64,000 nt of DNA from Undaria pinnatifida. Taxonomy: Eukaryota > Sar > Phaeophyceae > Laminariales > Alariaceae. The notes below the pieces were generated by a model. That model made no database searches and was not told where the DNA came from. It saw only the letters and a list, made by a program, of their open reading frames with translations. Shown here one piece after another: positions 34,689 through 45,210 of this stretch. A program made the translations under genes and the position numbers. Location: NCBI GenBank assembly GCA_012845835.1, contig JABAKD010000003.1, forward strand, positions 1,363,984-1,427,983. The letters are read 5' to 3'. The number at the start of each line of letters is the position of its first letter. Position 1 is the first letter of the stretch.

Positions 34689-35870
34689 GCCTCACTCAGC
34701 TTGGCCATGCTTGCTTGCTGATTCGGCATTACCCCCGGCACCTTTTCAACGCGCTGGTTTGCAGCCCGGAAATCGCTCACCAAGCGAAACCCCCCTTTTT
34801 TCGGCGTAGCCTTAACTTCACTGGCCCACACCGCCTGCATATTAAGGAACACAAGCCCGAGAGCCGCCAACGAAGCCATACATGCTGCCAACCAGGCGGT
34901 CTTCACGGGGTTGTAGATGCGCGGCTGAGCCTTGACCGGCCGAGCGCCCGGCTTAAGGGTGACCCGCAGGGGCTCAACACGCGCGAGCGGGTCGCCCCTG
35001 CATAACCCACGCCGAAACGCATTCCAGCGCCTCCCAATGACGGCACGAAAACGCTCCACATGCGACTCATCCAACCCAGCGGCCGCCGACGCCAGAACGG
35101 CCTCCTCCAGAGCCTCAGACCTAGCCCGTAATTCCTCCTCCGGGCCCATGTCGATATCCGCCCCCCGCGCCACCAAGCACTCCACGGCTCCATCCGGCTC
35201 CTCCGGCGTCCCGCACTGCTGCTGCTGCAAAGCGTGGACACTAACAATGACGCGGCGGCATTGCCGGTACGCTGCGGTGTCGACACCGGTGAGGGCGGCA
35301 CGTTCCCGCGAGCGCGCCCCCAAGCTGTCATAGACATCGATGCCCAACAGCTTCAAAGTTGGGTTTCCGAGAATGACAACATCGTCGTCGCCCGGCATGA
35401 CTGCAAAGGGAAACGGATCCATGGTGACCAAACCCCAGCTGGTGTGGAGAGCAATCCACACCGGGCACGTTCTCTCCTGGACCACGAGCACACGGCTATC
35501 CGCCACCTTGAACTTCCACGGGTGCGCCATGCCCCCCACAACTTGTACATCAGGAAATGCCGCTTGCAGCTTGTTCGCAATCCCAGCAGACATGGTCGTG
35601 ATACCAGACCCCGAGTCGAGTACGGCAACCGCATCAACCGCCGCCATAACAGCTGCCCCGGGCACCGACAAGCTGGCTTGACACCATTTTTCGCGCTCGT
35701 CGACGGCCACGCCTTCGGCACTAAACCCAGACATACTACCGGGCAGTACGCCGCGGAATGCTGGCACGTACGGCCCCGATTCCCCAGGCCCGTCAGCCGC
35801 CGGCGTATTTACCGACGACGGGGCATTGGCGGAAGACGGGATCGGGTGCGGGGGCGAAAATGCAGTCGCT
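34689..35870 (-). pseudogene. pol remnant: aspartic protease and N-terminal reverse transcriptase
   Basis: On the minus strand the protease has VAVLDSGSGITTMSAG (active-site D-S-G) and ends with VVILGNPTLKLLGIDVYD, the usual I-L-G..TL..L.ID block. Then come RVTLKPGARPVKAQPRIYNP and ASEVKATPKKGGFRLVSDFR with ANQRVEKVPGVMPN, the first blocks of a Ty3/gypsy RT. The catalytic Y-x-D-D region is absent because the LTR follows directly. The frame is the same as the zinc knuckle but is separated from it by two TAG codons (near 36028 and 36001). Confidence 0.85.
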
Positions 35871-36025
35871 CTGCCCGCGCCCGCGGGCTTGGTGTCACCA
35901 GAGAAAACCGCACGACCGCCAACGTGGTGCTGATGGAAAGCAGTCGAAGATGCCCCCCCGTGACCCTTCCCCGCTCCAGAAAAGGGCGTCGAGCCTGGCT
36001 AATGTACCGAGAAACGCTGCTGCTG

Positions 36026-37073
36026 CTACGAGTACTGCGGTTGTCGTTGCTGCGGCTGCCGCTGCTGCTGTGGTCGCTGCTGCTGCGCCGGCGGTCGCGG
36101 TCGTCCACGCCCCGTGGACGACCCATGACCCCCGTTTCCCCGCCCCCCCGCGGGCGGCGAGGAGGCCTTCGAAGGAAAGGTGTGCAGAGGGCAGTCGCGA
36201 GCGAGGTGGCCGGGCTTACGGCATTCGAAACAAGTAACCACCGCGGAAGAGGCCTTATCGGCCGCCCCACCGGTCGATACCCCGGGAAACGGCTTCGCGG
36301 ACGACTGCCCGCGTGAATTCACCCGACCGTGTTTGATGCCGCTGCTTATCAGCCATCTCTACCGTGCGCCTTTCGACGGCCACCTCCCGCACCAGATCAA
36401 AAACTTCCTTTGGTTTGTCTTTCCAGGACCCTCTCGTTTCGAGCTGATGTTCAACCTTAAGTTTTAACTCGGGGGGATTCAACCCAGCCAACAGCGCTTT
36501 ACTAATGACGGCTGCAGGACCTCTTTTGTAAGCATTCAGCGTGTCACGGAAAACGCGTTCAGCACTGGGGTTTTCAAGCAAGTACTGTTCAAGGCGGCTA
36601 TGGACGGCGTCAATCCGATCTACAGCAGTAGCTTCGGACCCCATGGTCACCCGACGGCACACTTCAGTCGCCTCAATAGATGGGTCGACAGCATCGTCGG
36701 TCCTACGTTCTGCGTGCTTCGCAAGCGCCTCGCGTAAATCGTCTTCCTGTAATTCAGTCCCATCAAAATAAGTTCGCGACAGGCACGAACGGATGGACTG
36801 GCGCAGCAGCTGAGCAACCGACAGCACAGGGCGCGAGATAGACTGTGCGTTGTTGCTGAGTTCCATCGGCCGCTCGTACTCAGCGTATTGGGTATAGAAG
36901 CGGAGCGACGCTGCCTGTGAGAAAAACCGTCCATACCGTGGAGCGCCGGGACCATTTCCCAATATGAGGTCATTCAACCCGACGCGAACCTCACCATCAG
37001 CAGACGTGGGGCCCTGCGATCCCCCGCCTTCTGCTGCTGCCTCTCCTCCACGCTGGGAGCGACGTTGGGACAT
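36026..37073 (-). pseudogene. gag-like protein with CCHC zinc knuckle, frame shift inside
   Basis: The N-terminal frame (37073 to 36255) begins MSQRRSQRGG and is helical and charged, as expected for capsid. The CCHC knuckle CFECRKPGHLARDC lies in another frame (36322 to 36026), followed by a Gly/Pro/Gln-rich tail. The two frames overlap at 36255-36322, so either a mutation or a programmed shift separates them. The protein packages element RNA in intact relatives. Confidence 0.8.
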
Positions 37074-37511
37074 ATCCTGCGTCGATTCCTCGTTCAGCTA
37101 TAGACGTCTCGGCTCTTCTCTCAATCTTGTATTACCGAGACGCGGCGCAATTCGCAGCTACCCGTAGCTGCTGTATCGATCCTTACCGAAAAGTCCTTGA
37201 CTAACTTTTTTTGTCAAGATACGGCCTCGAAAGGCCTGTAGGTATCCGAATTTGAGATCATTTGGATGAGTTTCGTATGATAAGGTTGACGTTTTATATT
37301 CGGGAGAGTTAGGAAGTAGATCGGAGGCACGTGCCTCCGATCTCAGAAGCTATCCCGGGCTCTGGTGGGAACGAATAAAGCTACATCTCTACGAAGGAAC
37401 GAAAGTGAGTACTCTCCGAGGACCTGCTCAATTGGCAGACCTGCAGGGGGCACTCTGTGTCCCCCACCTTTAATTTAACACTTTAGTGTGTCCGCCAGAA
37501 TTATCGATAAT
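37074..37511 (-). other. 5' leader of the LTR element with possible primer-binding site
   Basis: Just inside the 5' LTR on the minus strand is ATTATCGATAATTCTGGCGG. The TGGCGGACAC within it could be a tRNA-primed site, although its ~12-base offset from the LTR is larger than usual. The leader also holds an inverted repeat, AGATCGGAGGCACGTGCCTC, near 37318. Confidence 0.4.
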
Positions 37512-37780
37512 TGTAGACACGCCTTGAGCTAGGCAAGGTTTACTTGACCAGAAAGTGTTCCCCCTTGTCCTGAGGGGGGCTGGTCAGCACCATTCAGGTG
37601 CCAGGAAAGGAGAGAAAAGTTGTTGTATTAACTCCGAACACAAGAAAACGAGCGATCTTAACTTCATCCCCGAATCCCCATACCAGAATCCAGAAGAGGA
37701 TAATTAGAAACCCCTGCTGTCTTCAAATCTAAATAACTTTCACACTCCACAGCAGATCTTCATGCAGTCAATCACCACCA
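37512..37780 (-). repeat. 5' LTR of the element
   Basis: Direct copy of 34417-34688 with the same TGTAGACACGCC start and ACCACCA end. Differences such as TTTACTTGACC against TCTACTTAACC show divergence since insertion. Confidence 0.88.
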
Positions 37781-40083
37781 AAAAGATCAGGTCGTATCTT
37801 ACCACCAGCACTACACACTCTCTGGTGCTCCGCTGTCCACAGTACATATATTATTACGCAATGTGGATTTTACGTTCTCCAACCCGAAGTCGCGGTCGCT
37901 GTAGCTGATGTATCGCACGAAGTTGTAGTCAGGCGTGAGAATGTTGAGTATAAGGTCACCAAAGTGTCCAGGAGAAAGTGCTCCCCCATTTCATGAAGAC
38001 GGCCGCGAGCTGTCTCCATGATGTACAGAAAACACAAGGACCCTGGCCTGGTTTCATTTTGCTTTTAGCCAGTTCATCGTAGAGCTCCTGACAAGTAAGT
38101 GGCGTTATTGACGGCGTCGTGTTTCTCCTCAAGCGCTTTCCAGTTTCCAGGCCTCCTGTCCGTCTCCGAAACCATATTCCGGTGTCTTGCCCTCATGACG
38201 TCGTACAACAACTGTTACAATGTAGTGACTCCCCCATTCGTGGCTAGGAAGAGGACTAGAGGTTAGCATTGTTACGCTGCCAGTTGGCTAAGTTGCCGCT
38301 TATCGTTGGGTTGGGCTTTTCCTGCCCCATGAGTATGTCATAGATAGCTGTATGTATTATGTAGCTGACATGTTGAGGTGAATCTTTACTCTTGCTTTCC
38401 ATTGGCGAAAGACGTGCTTATCATTTCCTGTCAAGCCGAGGGAGGCTTTTCGCCATTGTCGCCAATAATTTGTTCGCGTCGCTGTCTTCCATGCTGTGAA
38501 TTTTTTGGTATTGCGCCACACCTATGTGGTACTGCTGTACCGTTGTATTTTTGAACCACAACATCAGAAAATGCCAGGATTAATCAAGTTTTTTTGCGGT
38601 GCGAGTGCGAAGATATCTGGTATGAGCGAACACACTTTGCTTATGATCTTATATAATATGTTACGGCGCCTTGGTTTCAGGGTACTAGTAATATAATGAT
38701 GTGTATAGCTGCCCGTACCAAGTTACATGGGGAGGGCCTAGGGTGTTAATAGGGATCGAGCCGTCGGAGACTCCCTGCTGCATTCTCGTGGAAAAGCAGC
38801 GGCATTCAGCCGTTTGCTCAATAATAGGGCTTGGAGGATTTCAAAGGCCGTATCTTAATCGGTTCATAATCCTTCATACACTGGCCACTCACCATGTGTT
38901 TATTCTAAGCGCGGCCAACGGAAGAAAGCAAATACTGAAGCACTGTATACTGCGTCATTCCTGTGTATGTTTATCACCCGCATCGTACGCATACTTCATC
39001 CCATTGCATTGTATCGCTCGAACACCTGCTCCGCGCGTGTGCTGAGCTTGGAATCGCCCCGTTCCGAGAACTGGAGTTTCGACCCAATCTCGCTATACTA
39101 AGTTTAGAATACAGACACCGAGGGCCCGGAAGACAAATACGGGACGGAGGATCCGGGAAAGGGAGTGCCGCCGCTGTATTACAGTAGGTCTACACCAACT
39201 GTGAGAACGGCCGCGAAGGTGAGTGATTTGTAGGCCACCCGTGACCCGTTTGGAATATGGTGAACCCAGGGCTGCAGCTGGTGCAAGCCTTTTGCCGCCC
39301 TTGCGGGGTTGGGATACCGTAACTCAGCTGCGGCTGGTGAGAGCTTTCTGCCGCCCTTGTGGGCTTGAGGCAACGTAATTTTCGGTACTTGCTTACACCT
39401 AAGCTTCAGTCAAGGCTTTGTAGACTTGTTTGACGGGCGTAACGCTGGTTCAAATATCGCCCCGAGATGCAGCTGCTGTGTAATCCTCCACCCGAAAATA
39501 AACAAACTTCGAATGCAAATACTCGCGCTGCGGACCAGATGGCTCGCTGCACCGATGCAAATGTTGTCTCATATCTATGCGCGGTACACGCGCTCTTTCT
39601 AGAACCGAATAGTTAGTCTATATGCCAGCAGTAGTAGTAGATGATGAGCCTGTTGCTAAGCAGCGTTTGGCTTTTAATTTCTCACTGTTATTTTCTGTAG
39701 CCTCTTGAGTAGTCTTCTTACCGATAATACAGCAAGCAGTAGTCTCCTTCGCACCAATCTTCAATATTTAGTCAGCTGTAGGATTTCAGAAGCGTTTTCC
39801 TGATGCCCCTGTGATGTGCGCACCGCGCTCTCGAGGCTGATAACCTATTCGGTTTTCGGTTGGTATACCCTCGGCAGGTGGTAGCACAGGCTTGCGCTGG
39901 TAGCGCCAAAACTACTGGCTGGCGCTTGGAACTCAAAGAAGATAGTTCGTGTTGAAAATGGCGGCTTGTGGGCGAGAAAGACAGAAGAAGGTTGAAACAA
40001 GAGCGTGAGAAAACAAGAGCGAGCGAGGGGGGTTGCGCTTGACAACCGCGTTTGATCAACTCACATATGTGGCTAGTTGCATA
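37781..40083. other. Intergenic, no supported gene
   Basis: Only short frames. At 39260-39375 two ~62-bp units repeat (CTGCAGCTGGTG.AAGC, TTTGCCGCCCTTG.GGG). Confidence 0.5.
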
Positions 40084-40454
40084 TGTTATAAGGCTTAGTT
40101 TGGGTAAGCTATTGGTTAATTAGTTGCAAGTGGTCAAACGGACTAATACCCTACTAAATACTTAACAAATGGCATCGTCGACAGACCATGAGTTTTTGGG
40201 TCGTGGGTTCGATCCCCACATCCAACATAATAAACTTTTTCAGATTTCCCCATGGCGAACTTGAAAAATACTCTTCCTGGTATCCCCAGGGAATGAAACG
40301 GCTTGGATAATTGACAGGTCCGCCCGTATATCCGGCCGACCTGCTATCCCGCCGTTTCAGGGGGGGAGAGTGTTATAAGGCTTAGTTTGGGTAAGCTATT
40401 GGTTAACCTTTTGCAAGTGGTCAAACAGACTAATACCCCACAAAGTCCTTAACA
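40084..40454 (+). mobile_element. TRIM: miniature LTR retrotransposon, 84-bp LTRs
   Basis: LTRs at 40084-40167 and 40371-40454 are the same length. They begin TGTTATAAGGCTTAGTTTGG, end CTTAACA (TG...CA), and differ at only a few positions. The 203-base interior has no coding sequence. A polypurine tract (AGGGGGGGAGAG) abuts the right LTR. Soon after the left LTR the interior contains TCGTGGGTTCGATCCCCAC, a perfect tRNA T-arm/B-box. No target duplication was matched (gcata against cactc). Confidence 0.85.
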
Positions 40455-40854
40455 CACTCCTACTACTCCAACCTCTTGCAATAACACGCAGCTTGCAAAC
40501 GTGTAATCAAATAGCAGCGCCCCGGTGATAGCATTATGAGTACAAACAATCGCATAATTTAATTACGTGTGTGCTGATTGCTATCATTGTTATATTATTT
40601 TATACTATCTATGTTGATTATTTTTTACTTGAAAACAGAGGCTTGGTCAAGCGGTCAGTATACTGGTTTGATCAGTATACATTTGGCTTCAGATTAGTCA
40701 ACAGCCACCAATATGTACTGGGCTGCACCAATATATCGGGTGCGATTGTCTTCAGGCTTTGAGCAAGTCATGTCAACTTTTGGGGCTTTTCCCGGAAATA
40801 TTCGCCGAGATTTGCGAGCAGGACCGAGAGGCTTCCCAGATTAGTGTCATGTTT

Positions 40855-41165
40855 TTTTTGTTTTTTCTTCTTTTTTTTCGCACTTCTACTTTCCGGCTTC
40901 TGGACAAGCCGTGGTCACAGGTCTCGTCCCTTCTGCCCCCCGGTTCTTGCCTTCAATTTTTATCGCGCATAGGGTTCAGCAATCCCGCTGCTCGTCGATT
41001 TTTTATCGAGTGTTGCTAACTCACGCTCTCGCGCTTTCCGCAAGTCAATTTGTGGGCAAGAAAAGGTCCCAACGAATTTATACGAGCATGCACTCGGCGG
41101 GGCTCGAACTCACGAAACTGACCTATACCAGGCTCGAGGATAACCTGATACGCCACCGGGGCGGC
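40855..41165 (-). mobile_element. tRNA-derived SINE, reverse copy
   Basis: Reverse complement of the 6067-6360 copy over its full length. The head (GCCGCCCCGGTGGCGTATCA, then GTGAGTTCGAGCCCCGCC) is near 41165, and the tail GCGAAAAAAAAGAAG near 40880. Its A-box is closer to the tRNA consensus than in the 6-kb copy. The plus-strand frames across it are not genes. Confidence 0.75.
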
Positions 41166-41619
41166 ATGTACATTGTGCCGAGGCACCGCCGCGAGTGCGT
41201 GGCCGTCGGGGTCCTAAATAAAGCGGAAGTTATCAGCCCTCTGGTAAAAAAACTGCGGTCAACCCACATGAGACAAGAAAAGATAGCCGTCTGATGAATA
41301 GCCAAAACAGACACTAACCCCTCAACAAGAGTTTTAGGACACTAAACCCCTATAGTCTAAGGGTTTTAGAATTGCACATTTTTACCAAAATCAAAACCCC
41401 TTCCGTGCTTGCGCACAATATTATTGCATGTATGTTTCATCAAAACCGATTCTGTCTGTGAACAGTAATGAAATCATAATCGGACAAATTTGGACTTTTC
41501 GTCAAGGAGACCCTACGTCAAGCCAGTCAAATATTACAAGTACCAACAACGCAGCTTGCAAAGATGAGTATTGGACCGAAATCTGTCGGAACTCACGGCT
41601 GAGGTCCGTACAATATCTT

Positions 41620-41855
41620 TATAAAGTACCACCCAATAAAAATCACCAAGACAAAAGGGGCGCACAAAGCCTGCTGCTAGAATTATTGAGAGTGGACTGC
41701 AGTCGATCTTCTTCGCGTTCGTTCGTTCACTTCAAGCCAGTCAAAGGCCACCCGACCAAATCACCAAGAGGGACGCACAAAGCCTGTTGCTAGAATTATC
41801 GACAGTGGACTGCGGTCGGTCTTCTTCGCGTTCGTTCGTTCACGCGCGCTACGAT
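41620..41855 (+). repeat. Two tandem ~117-bp units
   Basis: Shared blocks are CACAAAGCCTG.TGCTAGAA, GTGGACTGC.GTCG, TCTTCTTCGCGTTCGTTCGT and CCAGTCAAA. Not coding. Confidence 0.8.
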
Positions 41856-42189
41856 CCAATGACACCGCAAAAGGTATGCAGCTCGTAAATATAAGTACTA
41901 GACGTGCTATGTGTGGTCGGTCCTAAAATGAATGTGAGTGCATTCGCGGCAGTCGGTCCCTTGCGCCGGAAAAACAAACACAGCACCAATCAACCATTTC
42001 CATTATTCTCACGCCGCACACAGCAAGACCCACTGATTTGCGCAACAACTTTGATCTGCGCGCGAGACGTCGCATGCGTTCGATTGCATGTTATACTGCA
42101 GCAGTTTTATAGCATGCACCCGTTGTAAAATAGCATCATGCCAAGTGTAGGAAAAAATGCATACAAAGCAAGTGTTTAAACGAAACACG

Positions 42190-44720
42190 AATGTGTCGGA
42201 TGGTAGTATGTGCTTTTTCCAATCAAAACAATCAAACCTCCTTTTGGCTTTGTGTTGACGTTCGCTCTGCTCTTCCCTTCTGTGTTGTCTTTTTTAGGTC
42301 CTCTTTCCCCCTCCCTCGCTCTTCGGAGGAATGGACCCAAAAAACAACCAATCAAACTCAAACCATCCGAACCCAGCCAGAAAACGAATAACGCTGATGC
42401 CACCCGCCGCCCAACCCAGGACATACTCAACGACACCAAAACACGCCGACCTAATGCAAAACAAACCATTCTTTCTCCCTCCACGGCGCCGCGCGCGCGT
42501 GGCGCAACCACAGCAAGCCTGTTATTTACCCAAAACATCCATCCCATAAGACCCGCCCCCCTTTCTTGTCTTGACTGTTCGACCTCAAAACACCCTCCCA
42601 ATTTCCCTCCGACTCCACCGTAACCCCCAACAAAAAACATACATAGCCAGCGTTTTTTTATCCGCAAACCAGATAAGACATCGATCGATGACATGACAAA
42701 CACGCGAAGAAAAGAAAACCAAGAAATAAAAAAAGGGCGAAACCGCCGATGAGACCTTCTACCTGAAACGAACCTCCCCCGGCCTTAACGCACGAAGGTG
42801 CCGTCCAGACGACGCGCAGTGTCTGCTGACGGGTCACGATAAAAGGGTAAAAAGTCACACCTACTGCTGCTGCCGCGCAGCATCATCTCCCCACACCCCA
42901 CCACTCTCCCCTTTACTCGCTCGGCGCCAGATCCCTAACCCATCCGCAACAGTAAAACGTATCCATTCTCCAACCCGTACCTCCCTCCGATTCTTCCCGC
43001 TCCCTTCCTTGCACCCATCCATGCCAACCCTCCACAAAACATATATTTCATTGTCAAACTACTGCTCCAGTGGGGGAACCAGCCACATGAATTGCAGCAG
43101 TCCCGCACCGCTCCACCGCCCGCTGGCCCCTGGCCTAAGCTTTATACCGGAATCCCAACCATATACCCTACCCCCACGTCCACGCCACGGATCCCCACCC
43201 GACCTTTCCCCTCTCCCCCTCATGCACACGCACGCCGACCGACCCGTCAAAAATAAAAAGTTTCACCGCCAAGCCACAACAAACGAGGGGTTCGTTCGCC
43301 AGTTCTGCTGGGAAGCAGACGGGCGTGCTCCACCTCGATTCGTAACCATCCCCTCCCCTCCCTAACGCTCGCCGCCAGGCCCTCCTCACCCACCGAACAC
43401 CTCCACCGACCAAACCCTACTCCCTCGCCCCCATCTACGTAAAGCACCCCCCACCCCCCCCCCAACCTCGTTTTCCCCACCACGCACTCTCCCTCCACCT
43501 GCACGCGGACCCCGTGTAGTAAAAGTTTTCGACTGCACATTTATAGGCCCAATTCCCCCTCACTCCCCCCCCCTCCCTCTTCCCCTTCTCTTTGTCCTCT
43601 CACGACTCTATCGAATCCTCTCCACGCCACCCTCAGACCTGAAACCCCAACCCCCGTCCCCTCCCCCTCATCGCCTATTCGCCACCCTGAAAGCCCACAT
43701 CCCGTCCTTGGTAGACGACCGACACCCTCATATCGACTCGCCCAGACCTTCCCCGTGCTATAATCTTCATCACATGCCACCATGACACCCCCACACAGCC
43801 ACCTACCCCACGCCTGTCAGCTATTTTGGATCATCCGATACATCAGCTAGCATACTATCTCATTTCGCCACGCTCCCTCTCTGTCGCTCTCCCCCCGGAC
43901 TCACTTGACCCCCCATCATCCTAATCACGCCTTCGGAAAGTGGGAAACGACACGCGCGTGAATCAGACGTTCCCAAGAACGAACTAAGAAACAAGTACAA
44001 CACCCCCCCAACCCACCTCGCCCCCACCCATCTCCCCGCCACAATGCACAACGGTAACGTCTTCCCTCCCTCCAATGACCATAATATTAGGCAAAACATC
44101 CCACGTCACCACAGCGACTCACCCTTCTCTTGGCCAACCCCCAAACCCAACCAACCCTGCCGTCAAAACAGTTTTCATCGAATACATCCGACAGAAAAAA
44201 AAACACGAATCGAGTGAAACCATGACCCCCAACCGTCCCCCCCCCCCCCCCCCCCAAATCCCAGTCCCACACACACAACCACGCCTAGCCGCATTTCTCC
44301 TCTTCCCCCCCCCCGCATTCACACGCACGCTCCCCAAGTCCCCCCCCTCCTCTTCACGTTTCCACATTGTAACTCCAGGCTCCGCAAGCTTCTAAGGAAG
44401 ACAAGAAACCCCGAAACACGCGCGACGTAAGACACGGTCCCGACCAAACCCTCTCCATAACCACCCACCCCCCCTTTCCCCGCCACCCCCCGGCCTATTC
44501 CCCCTCCCACCGCCCACCGTCTCGCCATATTCCCAAACCGTTACAGCACCGAAACCTTCGGCAAGCGCGTAACAAATAGAAACGGCACTAAACAGCAAAA
44601 ATACTGATCCGAAACTCGACAGTTACATTTCACAGACCCCAACCAAACCGACCCACCAACCAACCTACCAACCTACCTCAACCCTTCACAAGCACAATAG
44701 TCGCCCCCTCCCCTACACGC
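42190..44720. other. Strand-asymmetric C-rich, G-poor domain
   Basis: For about 2.5 kb the plus strand is rich in C and A and poor in G, with several long poly-C tracts (43447, 43567, 44238, 44307). Minus-strand frames are therefore Gly/Trp/Arg-rich (VGGVLYL, GGGGGGTVGG) and not credible genes. It lies just beyond the stop of the zinc-finger gene, so it may be transcribed as a G-rich 3' region. Confidence 0.7.
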
Positions 44721-45210
44721 CGTTTGTGATCTTGCTCACGGTCACCGCAGAGCAATACCGACTCCCTACATCGAATAAATGGGATGCCTCCCCCCTTCCC
44801 CGTCCCCATTTTGAAACGCCTGGCCCGATAAAAAGAACTACAGGCGGGCAAAATAGCGGGCACCTTACAGATTAGGCGCAAGGTGTGGATATTTCCGATA
44901 TCCCCAGACGAACGAGTAAAAGCTCTCACACGGCCTTTGCTTTTTTTCCAGCACTGGCATGCTGGATAGGCTAGCCAAGCAAGCTTTCAACAACCTCTCG
45001 CTTTTCTTTCCATCGCTCTGCTCTCCCAGGGAAAGCTAGACAAAAGCAAAAAGCAGAGACAGAAAGCTGGCCGGCTGGCATCACAGGGCAAAAGCTATAC
45101 CACAACATACGCTGCGCGCACGATACTTTCATTTTTTTGCAAAACACGACAGGGCTTCAACGGTCTAGATTGAACGCGACGGAACAATTTGACGGCCGCC
45201 GATTGGTCGG

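Larger units (their letters stand above)
34417..37780 (-). mobile_element. Deleted Ty3/gypsy-type LTR retrotransposon
   Basis: Two direct LTRs (34417-34688 and 37512-37780, each TG...CA) bracket, on the minus strand, an untranslated leader, gag with a zinc knuckle, an aspartic protease and the start of reverse transcriptase. The RT reading frame runs straight into the 3' LTR: the catalytic part of RT, RNase H and integrase are all missing. No matching target-site duplication was seen (tgtac left, aaaag right). The element cannot be autonomous. Confidence 0.88.

Noticed and set aside
42176-44598. Gly/Trp-rich minus-strand frames
   Set aside because: They follow from the extreme C-skew of the plus strand; no domain or splice structure is seen.
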